This document shows positions 1 through 9,034 of a stretch of 64,000 nt of DNA, piece by piece. Origin of the DNA: Mycolicibacterium komanii (GTDB lineage: Bacteria; Actinomycetota; Actinomycetes; Mycobacteriales; Mycobacteriaceae); assembly GCF_001050035.1 (NCBI RefSeq), contig NZ_CVTA01000022.1, positions 248,001 through 312,000 of the forward strand, read 5' to 3'. The first letter of the stretch is position 1, and the number at the start of each line of letters is the position of its first letter. A program made the translations under genes and the position numbers. The notes under the pieces were generated by a model. The model had not been told where the DNA came from. It did no database searches and saw nothing but the letters and a program-made list of their open reading frames with translations.

Positions 1-288
1 CGCGGACGGGTCGCGGCGATCGCGGTCCCGGTGAACGGCAGCGAGCGGCTGGTCACCGTCATCGAACTCAAGCAACCGGCCGACCTCGACGAGGATGCGA
101 TGCGCCGGCTCGCCACGATCAAAACCGATGTGACCGCGGCGATTTCGATCGCTCACGGGCTCAGCGTCGAGGACATCGTGCTGGTGCCCGCCGGTTCGAT
201 GCCCACGACGACGAGCGGCAAGATCCGCCGCGCCGCCTGCGTCGAGCAATATCAACAGGGTCGGTTCACGCGATTGGACGTGCGATGA
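1..288 (+). CDS. Fatty-acyl-AMP ligase (FadD family), C-terminal fragment
   Basis: Partial gene: the reading frame is open from base 1 and only the last 95 residues are in the window. The C-terminal lid of adenylate-forming enzymes is recognisable, ending in [19 protein letters not shown], where the lysine of the TSGKIRR motif corresponds to the A10 lysine. Such ligases activate long-chain fatty acids as acyl-AMP for a polyketide synthase. The stop overlaps the next start as ATGA, and the next two genes encode a PE-PPE acyltransferase and a GAP/Sap protein, a set typical of trehalose polyphleate, sulfolipid or glycopeptidolipid loci. A FadD23-type role is therefore inferred. Confidence 0.85.
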   Translation, partial: RGRVAAIAVPVNGSERLVTVIELKQPADLDEDAMRRLATIKTDVTAAISIAHGLSVEDIVLVPAGSMPTTTSGKIRRAACVEQYQQGRFTRLDVR

Positions 289-1421
289 AGCGGTTGCTCG
301 CCTTCGGTGCCGCGCTGACGACATTCGGCGCGACAGGCTGTCTGGGGCTCGGGATCGCGGTGGCCGACGAGCCGCCACCGCCTCCGAAGCCGGCCCCGCC
401 AAGCGACGGTCCGCCGCCACTGGGCACCCCCGGGCGCGCGTACGCCCTGGGCGGCGCACACGTCCTGGGCATCCCGTACGACGAATACATCATGCGCACG
501 GGCGCCGACTGGTTCCCCGGACTGGACCGCCAGATCGTCGACTACCCCGCCGGACAGGTGCAGGGCCACACCTTGGAGCGGCTGTTCCCCGGCATCGGCC
601 GGTTGGACGACGACTTCCCCGGCCTGGGCATCGACGGGCCCAGCGTCGGCGAGTCCGTCGACATCGGGGCGCCCAACCTCATCGAGGCCATCAAGGCCGG
701 TGGCCGCGGGACCGCGATCGGCCTGTCGGAGGGCGCCATGGTGCTCAACGACGTGCAGGCGCGGCTGGCGTACGACCCGGCCGCGCCGCCGCCGAACGAG
801 CTGAGCTTCGCGACCTACGGCGACCCGGTGGCGCGGCACGCCTTCGGCGAGAGCTTCTTGACGCAGATGTTCCCCGTCGGCAGCGTCGTGCCGTCGCTCG
901 ACTACCGCATCCCGCCGCCGGTCGAAAGCCAGTACGACACCTATCAATTCATCTCGGCCTACGACAGCATCGCCGACTGGCCGGACCGGCCGGACAACTG
1001 GATGTCCGTCGCCAATGCGATCGTCGGGCTCGCGACCGGCCACACGGCTGTCGCGTTCACCAACCCCAGCATGGTGCCGCCGCAGAACATTCGCACCACC
1101 GTCAACTCCCGTGGGGCGAAGACGACGACGTTCATGATCCCCGAGGAGCATCTGCCGCTGGTGCTGCCGTTCAAGTACCTCGGGGTGGACAAGGACACGC
1201 TGATCAAGCTGGACGGGGTGCTCAAGCCGTACGTAGACGCGGGCTACTCGCGCAACGACAATCCGTTGACCGCGCCAATCACGGTGGACCCGGTGAACGG
1301 CTACGACCCCGCGGCGGTCACGGCGCCCGCCACCCAGGCCGCGTTCGGCGGTGCCGCCGACCCGGTGTCGCAGCTGCTCTCCGGGCTTCAGTACGTGCTG
1401 AACAACCAGCCCAAACCCTGA
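285..1421 (+). CDS. Secreted PE-PPE domain acyltransferase/hydrolase
   Basis: 378 residues. It has an N-terminal signal peptide (about residues 1-27, ending in AVA-DE), a proline-rich linker (29-46), then a PE-PPE alpha/beta-hydrolase domain with nucleophile-elbow motif GLSEG (146-150; probable catalytic Ser148). Family members such as Chp1/Chp2 of M. tuberculosis and PE of the trehalose polyphleate locus transfer acyl chains onto trehalose lipids outside the membrane. The ATG overlaps the stop of the upstream fatty-acyl-AMP ligase, so the two are translationally coupled, and a GAP/Sap gene converges from the other side. The exact acceptor lipid is not determinable. Confidence 0.85.
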   Translation: MKRLLAFGAALTTFGATGCLGLGIAVADEPPPPPKPAPPSDGPPPLGTPGRAYALGGAHVLGIPYDEYIMRTGADWFPGLDRQIVDYPAGQVQGHTLERLFPGIGRLDDDFPGLGIDGPSVGESVDIGAPNLIEAIKAGGRGTAIGLSEGAMVLNDVQARLAYDPAAPPPNELSFATYGDPVARHAFGESFLTQMFPVGSVVPSLDYRIPPPVESQYDTYQFISAYDSIADWPDRPDNWMSVANAIVGLATGHTAVAFTNPSMVPPQNIRTTVNSRGAKTTTFMIPEEHLPLVLPFKYLGVDKDTLIKLDGVLKPYVDAGYSRNDNPLTAPITVDPVNGYDPAAVTAPATQAAFGGAADPVSQLLSGLQYVLNNQPKP

Positions 1422-1425
1422 ATCC

Positions 1426-2763
<1,338 letters not shown>

Positions 2764-2816
2764 TCTCGGTGCGCAACCGATCTCTCAGCGACCGGAAGCG
2801 CACCGAAGAGCTCAGA

Positions 2817-2978
2817 TCAGGGCCGCTCGCTGAGCTCGTCGCGATACCTGGCCACCCGTCGCTCTAGTTCGTCGGCGTCGGCGGCGCGGCCTTCCTTGCG
2901 GGCCAGAGCCGCGCGGGTGCTGAGCTCGCGGATCGCGGTACGAATGTCGTTGATGCTGTGCGGGTGTCGAAGTGTCAC
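2817..2978 (-). CDS. Small conserved charged protein, 53 aa
   Basis: Unlisted small gene. GTG start at 2978, with AAAGG eight bases upstream, gives a 53-residue protein rich in Arg, Glu, Ala and Asp and predicted almost wholly alpha-helical (MTLRHPHSINDIRTAI at the start, RDELSERP at the end). It has no cysteines or membrane segment. It lies downstream of sdhB in the same orientation, separated by the 35-bp tandem repeats. Codon choice (strong G/C at third positions) and the ribosome site argue that it is real. Function unknown. Confidence 0.6.
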   Translation of the reverse strand: MTLRHPHSINDIRTAIRELSTRAALARKEGRAADADELERRVARYRDELSERP

Positions 2979-3055
2979 GATTGCAACCTTTCGTCGTTGA
3001 TTGGCCGCTTACCCGCAGGGTACCTGCGGAATCGTGAGCGTGGGGTGTCCTGCGC

Positions 3056-3182
3056 TTCCGGCTCCTACCGTCGCCGGCTCAGGCTTTTTGTTCCGGCTCC
3101 TACCGTCGCCGGCTCAGGCTTTTTGTTCCGGCTCCTACCGTCGCCGGCTCAGGCTGTTTGTTCCGGCTCCTACCGTCGCCGG
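3056..3182. repeat. 35-bp tandem repeat (3.6 copies) at the 3' end of sdhB
   Basis: Copies begin at 3056, 3091, 3126 and 3161 with an exact 35-bp period; the first two are identical, the third has one T-to-G change, the fourth is truncated at 3182. The unit begins TTCCGGCTCCTACCGTCGCC and ends GGCTCAGGCTTTTTG. The fourth copy contains the sdhB stop codon and last codons, so the array is a reiterated sdhB 3' end. Each unit can fold (CCGGC...GCCGG), and on the + strand the stem is followed by T5, giving terminator-like hairpins in series. Candidate VNTR locus. Confidence 0.95.
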
Positions 3183-3922
3183 AAAAGCTTGTCGCCGAGC
3201 CACACCACCGGGTCGTACTTCCGGTCGGCCGCCCGCTCCTTCATCGGGATCAGCGCGTTGTCGGTGATCTTGATGTGCTCGGGGCAGACCTCGGTGCAGC
3301 ACTTGGTGATGTTGCAGTAGCCCAGGCCGTGCACTTCCTGCGCGTCCTCTGCACGCCGCGCGTGCACGTCGAGCGGATGCATGTCCAGTTCGGCCTGACG
3401 CATCAGGAACCGCGGGCCGGCGAACGCCTCTTTGTTCTCCTCGTGATCGCGGATCACGTGGCAGACGTTCTGGCACAGGAAGCACTCGATGCACTTGCGG
3501 AACTCCTGTGACCGGTTGACGTCTTCCTGCGCCATCCGGTACTCGCCGGGCTGCAGATCCTTCGGCGGCGTGAACGCCGGGATCTCCCGGGCCTTCTGAT
3601 AGTTGAACGACACATCGGTGACCAGGTCGCGGATCACCGGGAAGGTGCGCAGCGGGGTGACGGTGATGACCTCGTTCTCGTCGAAGGTCGACATCCGCGT
3701 CATGCACAGCAGCCGTGGCCTGCCGTTGATCTCCGCCGAGCAGGACCCGCACTTGCCGGCCTTGCAGTTCCACCGCACGGCCAGATCGCCGGCCTGGGTC
3801 TGCTGCAGCCGGTGGATGATGTCGAGGACAACCTCGCCCTCGTTGACCTCCACCGAGAAGTCCTGCAGCGCGCCGTCGTTGTCGTCGCCACGCCACACCC
3901 GCATCTGTGCCTGGTAGCTCAT
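3170..3922 (-). CDS. sdhB: Succinate dehydrogenase (Sdh1) iron-sulfur subunit
   Basis: 250 residues (Rv0247c-type). N-terminal plant-type ferredoxin domain with [2Fe-2S] ligands C53, C58, C61, C73, and a C-terminal bacterial ferredoxin domain with C144, C147, C150, C154 and C203, C208, C209, C213 for the [4Fe-4S] and [3Fe-4S] clusters. It passes electrons from FAD to quinone in succinate oxidation at the inner face of the membrane. The ATG overlaps the sdhA stop (ATGA). The last codons (LFRRR) and stop lie in a 35-bp tandem repeat that continues downstream. Confidence 0.97.
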   Translation of the reverse strand: MSYQAQMRVWRGDDNDGALQDFSVEVNEGEVVLDIIHRLQQTQAGDLAVRWNCKAGKCGSCSAEINGRPRLLCMTRMSTFDENEVITVTPLRTFPVIRDLVTDVSFNYQKAREIPAFTPPKDLQPGEYRMAQEDVNRSQEFRKCIECFLCQNVCHVIRDHEENKEAFAGPRFLMRQAELDMHPLDVHARRAEDAQEVHGLGYCNITKCCTEVCPEHIKITDNALIPMKERAADRKYDPVVWLGDKLFRRR

Positions 3923-5934
3923 GCGTCTCTCCTAGACGTGTGGTTGGCGAGTTCTTCGGTGGTGAAGTACTTCTCCAACTCTTCGATGTCGATCAGCTCC
4001 AGCAGGTCGTCGCGCATGGGCACCTGGTCCTGCGGGGTGATGCTGATGTCGGGGACGACGGTTTCACCTTCGGCCCGGCATACCAGCAGCGTCTTGCGCC
4101 ACTTGGAATCCATCGACGGATAGTCGTCGCGGGTGTGCCCGCCACGGCTCTCGGTGCGCTCCAGCGCCGCCTTGGCGATGCACTCGCTGACCAGGATCAT
4201 GTTGCGCAGGTCGAGCGCCAGATGCCAGCCGGGGTTGAAGTGCCGACCACCCTCGACCCGGACCTTCTTGTACCGCTCGCGCAGCTCCTTGAGTTTGTCG
4301 ATGGCCTCGGTGACCTCTTCGGCCTTCCGGATGATGCCGACCAGGCTGTTCATCGTGTCCTGCAGATCCAGTTGCAGGGTGTACGGATTCTCGGCGGCGT
4401 CGCCGTTGGACGGCCCCTCGAACGGGTGCAGCGCCAACTTCGTCGATTCGTCGACCGCGGTGTCGGAGACCTTCGGCCGGTCAACGAGCGCGCTCACGTA
4501 ATCGGCCGCGCCCATTCCCGCGCGCCGGCCGAACACCAACAGGTCCGACAGTGAGTTGCCGCCCAGCCGGTTCGAGCCGTGCATGCCGCCGGAGCACTCA
4601 CCCGCGGCGAACAGTCCCGGCGTCTTGGCCGCGCCCGTGTCGGGGTCGACCTCGATGCCGCCCATGACGTAGTGGCACGTCGGCCCGACCTCCATGGGCT
4701 CCTTGGTGATGTCGACTTCGGCGAGCTCCATGAACTGGTGATACATCGACGGCAGCCGGCGCTTGATCTCCTCGGCGGGCAGGCGCGAGGCGATGTCGAG
4801 GTAGACGCCGCCGTGCGGGGTGCCGCGGTCGGCCTTCACCTCGGAGTTGATCGCGCGGGCCACCTCATCGCGCGGCAGCAGGTCCGGGGTGCGGCGCGCG
4901 GAGTCGTTGTCCTTGAGCCACTGGTCGGCTTCCTCGATGCTCTCGGCGTACTGGCCTTTGAACACCGCGGGGATGTAGTCGAACATGAAGCGGTTGCCCT
5001 CGGAGTTCTTCAGCACTCCGCCGTCGCCGCGCACACCCTCGGTGACCAGGATGCCCTTGACGCTGGGCGGCCAGACCATGCCGGTCGGGTGGAACTGGAC
5101 GAACTCCATGTTGATCAGCGTCGCGCCGGCGCGCAGCGCCAGCGCGTGACCATCTCCGGTGTACTCCCAGGAGTTCGACGTCACCTTGTACGACTTGCCG
5201 ATGCCGCCGGTGGCCAGCACCACCGCCGGGGTCTCGAACAGGACGAAGTTGCCGCCCTCGCGGTAGTAGCCGAGCGCGCCCGCGATCCGATCGCCCTCCT
5301 TGATCAGATCGGTGACCGTGCACTCGTGGAAGACGCGGATGCGAGCTTCGTAGTCGCCGAACTCCTCCTTGTCCTCCTGCTGCAGGGAGACGATCTTCTG
5401 CTGCAGGGTGCGGATGATCTCGAGGCCGGTCCGGTCGCCGACGTGCGCCAGCCGCGGATAGGTGTGCCCACCGAAGTTGCGCTGGCTGATCTTTCCGTCC
5501 TTGGTGCGGTCGAACAGCGCGCCATAGGTCTCCAGCTCCCACACCCGGTCCGGGGCTTCCTTGGCGTGCAACTCGGCCATACGCCAGTTGTTGAGGAACT
5601 TCCCGCCGCGCATGGTGTCCTTGAAGTGGACCTGCCAGTTGTCCTTGGGGTTCGCGTTACCCATCGCCGCGGCGCAGCCGCCCTCGGCCATCACCGTGTG
5701 GGCCTTGCCGAACAACGACTTCGTGATCACCGCGACCTTCAGGCCGCGTTCGCGCGCCTCGATGACCGCGCGCAGACCCGCGCCGCCGGCACCGATCACG
5801 ACGACGTCGTAGGAGTGCCGCTCTATCTCCGATGAGCCGCTTGCGCGAAGAGCATCAGGTTCCGATGAGCCGCTTGCGCGAAGAGCATCAGGTTCCGATG
5901 AGCCGCTCGCGCGAAGAGCATCAGATTCCGCCAT
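3919..5934 (-). CDS. sdhA: Succinate dehydrogenase (Sdh1) flavoprotein subunit with repeat-bearing N-terminus
   Basis: 671 residues (Rv0248c-type). FAD-binding GAGGAG at 48-53, covalent-FAD histidine H79 in KAHTVMAEGG, and substrate-site motifs NMEFVQFHPTGM and GSNRLGGNSL are all present. It oxidises succinate to fumarate. Residues 4-36 are three copies of an 11-residue repeat, (S/P)DALRASGSSE, encoded by a 33-bp tandem repeat, placed before the normal start of homologues (IERHSYDVVVIG). This explains most of the extra length over about 646 residues. ATG with GAGG eight bases upstream; there is no other good start before the conserved domain. Order is sdhC-sdhA-sdhB. Confidence 0.97.
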   Translation of the reverse strand: MAESDALRASGSSEPDALRASGSSEPDALRASGSSEIERHSYDVVVIGAGGAGLRAVIEARERGLKVAVITKSLFGKAHTVMAEGGCAAAMGNANPKDNWQVHFKDTMRGGKFLNNWRMAELHAKEAPDRVWELETYGALFDRTKDGKISQRNFGGHTYPRLAHVGDRTGLEIIRTLQQKIVSLQQEDKEEFGDYEARIRVFHECTVTDLIKEGDRIAGALGYYREGGNFVLFETPAVVLATGGIGKSYKVTSNSWEYTGDGHALALRAGATLINMEFVQFHPTGMVWPPSVKGILVTEGVRGDGGVLKNSEGNRFMFDYIPAVFKGQYAESIEEADQWLKDNDSARRTPDLLPRDEVARAINSEVKADRGTPHGGVYLDIASRLPAEEIKRRLPSMYHQFMELAEVDITKEPMEVGPTCHYVMGGIEVDPDTGAAKTPGLFAAGECSGGMHGSNRLGGNSLSDLLVFGRRAGMGAADYVSALVDRPKVSDTAVDESTKLALHPFEGPSNGDAAENPYTLQLDLQDTMNSLVGIIRKAEEVTEAIDKLKELRERYKKVRVEGGRHFNPGWHLALDLRNMILVSECIAKAALERTESRGGHTRDDYPSMDSKWRKTLLVCRAEGETVVPDISITPQDQVPMRDDLLELIDIEELEKYFTTEELANHTSRRDA
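5831..5929. repeat. 33-bp in-frame tandem repeat inside sdhA
   Basis: Three contiguous copies start at 5831, 5864 and 5897. The first two are identical; the third differs at two bases. On the + strand the unit begins GATGAGCCGCTTGCGCGAAG. Being a multiple of three it stays in frame and encodes an 11-residue unit three times at the SdhA N-terminus. The copy number could vary without breaking the gene. Confidence 0.95.
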
Positions 5935-5967
5935 TAAATAAACCTCACTACCGATCGAATTAGGGCG

Positions 5968-6807
5968 TCAGCCAATGAATCTCAGGTCAGAGATGGTCCC
6001 GCTGGCCACCAGCATGATGTAGAAGTCGGTGAGCATCAGCGTGCCGAGCGTGATCCAGGCGTAGGTCTTGTGCCGGGTGTTCAGCCTGCTCACCTGGGTC
6101 CACATCCAGTACCGGACAGGGTGTTTCGAGAAATGCTTGAGCCGTCCGCCGACGACGTGACGGCAGGAGTGGCACGACACCGTGTACGTCCACAGCAGCA
6201 GCACGTTGACGACGAGAATCACGTTGCCCAAACCGAATCCGAAACCGGACGGCGAGCGGAACGCCGTGATCGCGTCGTAGGTGTTGACGAGCGAGATGAG
6301 TACCGCGATGTAGAAGAAGTAGCGGTGCGTGTTCTGGATGACCAGCGGCAGCCGCGTCTCGCCCGTGTAGTGCGCCCTGGGCTCCGGCACCGCACAAGCC
6401 GTCGGCGACTGCCACACCGACCGGTAGTAGGCGCCGCGGTAGTAGTAGCAGGTGAGCCGGAACAGCAGCAGGAACGGCAACGACACCGCCGCGTAGGGCA
6501 GCCACCACACGTCTGGCAGGAACTGGCCGAAATGACTGGCCTCCGGGATGCATCCGCTCTGCGTCGCCTCGTTCCACTTGACGAAGCACGGCGAGTAGAA
6601 CGGCGTCAGGTAGTGATACTCCGCGACCCAGTAGTTGTTCTGCAGGAACGCGCGCACCGTCGCGTAGATGATGAACGCGGCGAACCCCAGGTTCACGATC
6701 AGCGGTGACTGCCACCACCGGTCGGTGCGCAGGGTGCGTTGCGGAATCTCGGCACGGCTCGGCGAAAAGACGCCGGTCGCCTTGCGGTCGGCGGTGGGTG
6801 CGCTCAC
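5968..6807 (-). CDS. sdhC: Succinate dehydrogenase (Sdh1) membrane anchor subunit
   Basis: 279 residues from the GTG at 6807, which has AAAGG in position; the frame is open to 6990 but the extra 61 residues overlap the next gene and look non-coding. Rv0249c-type single-chain anchor with about five membrane segments and a histidine/cysteine-rich cytoplasmic loop (CHSCRHVVGG). It anchors the SdhAB dimer and forms the quinone site. It lies 33 bp upstream of sdhA and 46 bp downstream of the Rv0250c homologue, in one transcription unit. Confidence 0.93.
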   Translation of the reverse strand: MSAPTADRKATGVFSPSRAEIPQRTLRTDRWWQSPLIVNLGFAAFIIYATVRAFLQNNYWVAEYHYLTPFYSPCFVKWNEATQSGCIPEASHFGQFLPDVWWLPYAAVSLPFLLLFRLTCYYYRGAYYRSVWQSPTACAVPEPRAHYTGETRLPLVIQNTHRYFFYIAVLISLVNTYDAITAFRSPSGFGFGLGNVILVVNVLLLWTYTVSCHSCRHVVGGRLKHFSKHPVRYWMWTQVSRLNTRHKTYAWITLGTLMLTDFYIMLVASGTISDLRFIG

Positions 6808-6853
6808 TGTTGCCTTTCGGTGTTGAGTTGTCCCGGTTACTCGGTTGGCCGCA

Positions 6854-7147
6854 TCAGCGGACGCCGCCGAGCCCTTCGTCGTCGACACCGCGCCAGAAAT
6901 CGGTGTCGTACTGAGTGTCCGGGATCGGGATGCGGTCTCCGGCGTGGGTCTGCACCACGCCTCGGGCCAGCTCCAGCTCTTCGGCGTCAATGTCGAGACG
7001 GTCGATGTCGTTGAGGAGGCGTTCGGCGTCGTTGACGATCCGACGCGTCGCCGGGGTGTCCCCGTACCTCGACGCCAGCGACGTCACGCACCGCCGGAGC
7101 CGTCCGATTAGCTCGTGCAGCTCGGCAAGTTCGGTAGTGCTGGACAA
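6854..7147 (-). CDS. Conserved mycobacterial protein (Rv0250c-like), first gene of Sdh1 operon
   Basis: 97 residues, the same length and position as Rv0250c. Start is TTG at 7147, chosen because a perfect AAGGAGG lies five bases upstream. The N-terminal two-thirds is a predicted amphipathic helical hairpin (ELAELHELIGRLRRC, then ATRRIVNDAERLLNDIDRLD); the acidic C-terminus holds DTQYDTDFWRGVDDEG. No enzymatic motif. Constant linkage to sdhC suggests an Sdh1 accessory factor, but that is inference. Confidence 0.8.
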   Translation of the reverse strand: MSSTTELAELHELIGRLRRCVTSLASRYGDTPATRRIVNDAERLLNDIDRLDIDAEELELARGVVQTHAGDRIPIPDTQYDTDFWRGVDDEGLGGVR

Positions 7148-7166
7148 TTGACCTCCTTGGGCTGAA

Positions 7167-7204
7167 GGGTGTCAGGCATCACAGTACGACACCCGATGCT
7201 AGCT
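7167..7204. promoter_or_regulatory. Inverted repeat between divergent Rv0250c-sdh operon and PEPM gene
   Basis: Perfect 7-bp arms GGGTGTC (7167-7173) and GACACCC (7198-7204), 24 bp apart, in the 111-bp region between divergently transcribed genes. Possible operator; no regulator is assigned. Confidence 0.35.
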
Positions 7205-7258
7205 ACATCATGCAGTGCACCGTGAGACGGATCACGTCAAACCGAAGGAGACGGCCCG

Positions 7259-8017
7259 ATGCCCGACCAGGTCCTCAAAGAGCGGGCCGACGCCCTGCTG
7301 GCATTGCACCAACCGGGCAACCCGGTCATCTTGCCGACCGTCTGGGACGCCTGGTCGGCCCGGCTCGCGGTCGACGAGGGATTTGCTGCGCTGACTGTCG
7401 GAAGCCATCCGCTCGCCGATTCCGTGGGCAAGTCCGACGGCGAAGGCATGTCGTTCGATGATGTGGTCGCCCGCGTCAAACAGATCACCGCGGCGGTCGA
7501 CGTGCCGGTGTCGGTCGACCTCGAATCCGGCTACGCCCAGCCACCGGCGCGGCTCATCGACGGTCTGCTCGAGGCCGGCGCGGTCGGGTTCAACATCGAG
7601 GACACCGTGCACAGCGAGGACGGCCGGTTGCGCTCGACGAGCGAACACGCCGAACTGGTCGGCGCGCTTCGCGAAGCGGCCGATGCGACCGGCGTGCACG
7701 TCGTCATCAATGCGCGCACCGACTTGTTCCTGCGCCAGGACGGCGACGAGTCCGATCGGGTCGACCGCGCGATCGCCCGGCTGACCGAGGCGGCCGCTGC
7801 GGGTGCCGACGTGCTCTACCCGGTCGGTCGCCATGAACCGGATACGTTGCGGCGCTTGACATCTGAACTACCTCTTCCGGTCAACGCGATCGGGCTGCCC
7901 GACCAGGACGACCCCGCGTCGTTCGGGCCGCTCGGCGTGGCGCGGGTTAGTTTCGGGCCGTTCCTGCAGCGCGCGCTGTCGGCGCGGGCCAAAGAAATGC
8001 TGCAGCGCTGGGTCTAG
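7259..8017 (+). CDS. Isocitrate lyase/PEP mutase family protein
   Basis: 252 residues, TIM-barrel of the ICL/PEPM superfamily. The Mg-binding and substrate motifs are visible: SVDLESGYAQP (from about residue 82) and NARTDLFLR (about 151-159). Length and lack of the ICL KKCGH signature place it with the PEP phosphonomutase/2-methylisocitrate lyase-like branch, so it probably cleaves or rearranges a C-C or C-P bond of a 2-oxo or hydroxy acid. ATG with AAGGAG eight bases upstream. Followed by a small membrane protein 9 bp away. It is an insertion relative to the M. tuberculosis order. Confidence 0.85.
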   Translation: MPDQVLKERADALLALHQPGNPVILPTVWDAWSARLAVDEGFAALTVGSHPLADSVGKSDGEGMSFDDVVARVKQITAAVDVPVSVDLESGYAQPPARLIDGLLEAGAVGFNIEDTVHSEDGRLRSTSEHAELVGALREAADATGVHVVINARTDLFLRQDGDESDRVDRAIARLTEAAAAGADVLYPVGRHEPDTLRRLTSELPLPVNAIGLPDQDDPASFGPLGVARVSFGPFLQRALSARAKEMLQRWV

Positions 8018-8026
8018 AGAGGCGAC

Positions 8027-8335
8027 GTGTCCGACGACGATCTGAACTGGCAGGACGACCAGTCGCTGGTCATGGCCGCCGGCGTGGTCGCGGCCGTGCT
8101 CGTCGCGATCCTGATCTACGCGGTGCTGCGCACGTCCGACGCCGCCAGGGTTCCCGCGACCGTGCCGCCACCCGCCGCCACGTCGATTCCGTTGACGTAC
8201 ACCACCACAACGACGACCACGCCCAGCTACACGATGCCCAGCGTGGAGACCACGGAGGTCAGGGCGCCCGAGCCGCCGCCGGAGGTCAGGGCGCCCGAGC
8301 CGCCGGAGCCGACCTCGACTCCGACCCAGGGCTGA
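8027..8335 (+). CDS. Single-pass membrane protein with Pro/Thr-rich external tail
   Basis: 102 residues, GTG start. An acidic N-terminus is followed by one hydrophobic helix (about 16-35, AAGVVAAVLVAILIYAVL) and then a low-complexity tail of Pro, Thr and Ser with a run of six threonines and a duplicated EVRAPEPP element. The tail is probably extracytoplasmic and could be O-mannosylated, as is common for mycobacterial Pro/Thr-rich proteins. Nine bp after the PEPM-family gene, so co-transcribed. Function unknown. Confidence 0.7.
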   Translation: MSDDDLNWQDDQSLVMAAGVVAAVLVAILIYAVLRTSDAARVPATVPPPAATSIPLTYTTTTTTTPSYTMPSVETTEVRAPEPPPEVRAPEPPEPTSTPTQG

Positions 8336-8344
8336 TACGACGAA

Positions 8345-8370
8345 GCCGGTGGACCTCGAGGTCCACCGGC
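8345..8370. terminator. Perfect 26-bp palindrome between convergent genes
   Basis: Left half GCCGGTGGACCTC and its exact complement meet at the centre. It lies between the stop codons of the small membrane protein (+) and hsp20 (-). A stem this strong without a T-run fits a bidirectional mycobacterial terminator. Confidence 0.75.
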
Positions 8371-8385
8371 TCGGTGTCGGACTGG

Positions 8386-8823
8386 TTACTTCTTGGCTTC
8401 GATCGCGATGCGCTGCGTCTCGGGGCCCTTGTGGGCATTGGCGATCCGCACGGTCAGCACCCCCGCGTCGTAATCGGCCTTGATGTCCTGGCCGGTGACG
8501 TGCTCGGGGAGCCGAAACGATCGACGGAACGACCCGTATCGCACTTCTCGCAGCGTGCGACCGTCCTTGTCTTCCGACCGCTCGTCCCGACGTTCACCGT
8601 GGATGACGAGGTAGCCGCGGTCGACCTCGACGTTCACATCCTTCTCGACGTCGAGGCCGGGGAGCTCGACGCGGACGAGCGCGTCATCGCCGTCCCTGAC
8701 GATCTCCGCGGCGGGGGTGAACGCCCCCGTGGCCCAGCTCTCTGCGGTCGCGGGGCCGAAGAAGTCGCGTACCCACCGGTCCAGATCCCACGCGGGACGA
8801 GTCCGCAATGCCAACGTGCTCAT
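8386..8823 (-). CDS. acr2: Hsp20/alpha-crystallin small heat-shock protein (Rv0251c-like)
   Basis: 145 residues. Alpha-crystallin domain from about 38 to 135 (VRVELPGLDVEKDVNVEVD, then FRRSFRLPEHV), with a C-terminal I-A-I element (QRIAIEAKK). It is an ATP-independent holdase that keeps unfolded proteins soluble under heat or oxidative stress. ATG preceded by GAGGAGGAC. Upstream lies a HAIR-type operator and an ECF-type promoter, as expected for the HspR/SigH/SigE-controlled acr2 gene. It stands between the Sdh1 block and nirBD, as in M. tuberculosis. Confidence 0.93.
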   Translation of the reverse strand: MSTLALRTRPAWDLDRWVRDFFGPATAESWATGAFTPAAEIVRDGDDALVRVELPGLDVEKDVNVEVDRGYLVIHGERRDERSEDKDGRTLREVRYGSFRRSFRLPEHVTGQDIKADYDAGVLTVRIANAHKGPETQRIAIEAKK

Positions 8824-8877
8824 ACTGTCCTCCTCGTTGTTTCGGACCGGCCCGCTGCCGGTCGCTCACCCAATAAA

Positions 8878-8905
8878 AACTTGAGTCGACTACGCTCATG
8901 TTCCC
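8878..8905 (-). promoter_or_regulatory. Putative ECF (SigH/SigE-type) promoter of hsp20
   Basis: On the minus strand GGGAAC (8905-8900) is followed 19 bases later by GTT (8880-8878), resembling the GGAAC...GTT promoters of SigH/SigE. The HAIR operator lies between the two elements, so HspR would occlude it. Spacing is slightly long. Confidence 0.45.
8880..8900 (-). promoter_or_regulatory. HAIR-type HspR operator upstream of hsp20
   Basis: CTTGAGT-N7-GCTCATG against the HspR consensus CTTGAGT-N7-ACTCAAG: one arm is perfect (7/7), the other 5/7. It lies 57 bp upstream of the hsp20 ATG. Expected to bring the chaperone under HspR repression. Confidence 0.75.
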
Positions 8906-8963
8906 GGCGGCCGTTCGCTGTTGGCGAAGCCCAACGCCGGTCTCACAGCGGGCGTCGGCGAAT

Positions 8964-8990
8964 GTGAGCACACCGTGATCGGTGCTTCAC
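8964..8990. promoter_or_regulatory. Imperfect dyad upstream of nirB
   Basis: GTGAGCAC (8964-8971) is mirrored by GTGCTTCAC (8982-8990) with one extra base, 45 bp upstream of the nirB ATG. A candidate site for the nitrogen regulators GlnR/NnaR or an RNA hairpin. No AC-n9-AC GlnR box is present here. Confidence 0.3.
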
Positions 8991-9034
8991 ACGAGGCGAC
9001 ATTGCGGCAATATCGGCTGCTTAGCGTCGGCGGC

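Noticed and set aside
3056..3182. CRISPR-like array at the sdhB end
   Set aside because: Units are contiguous 35-bp direct repeats with no unique spacers and no cas genes.
2958..3320. 120- and 88-codon frames running through the 35-bp repeats
   Set aside because: They encode only repeat-derived low-complexity peptide and overlap sdhB; no homology pattern.
4579..5835. 418-codon frame antisense to sdhA
   Set aside because: Shadow of a highly conserved gene; no ribosome site and no domain.
8911..9034. GlnR box upstream of nirB
   Set aside because: I looked for two AC dinucleotides 11 bases apart in either orientation in the core region and found none; only an imperfect dyad is present.
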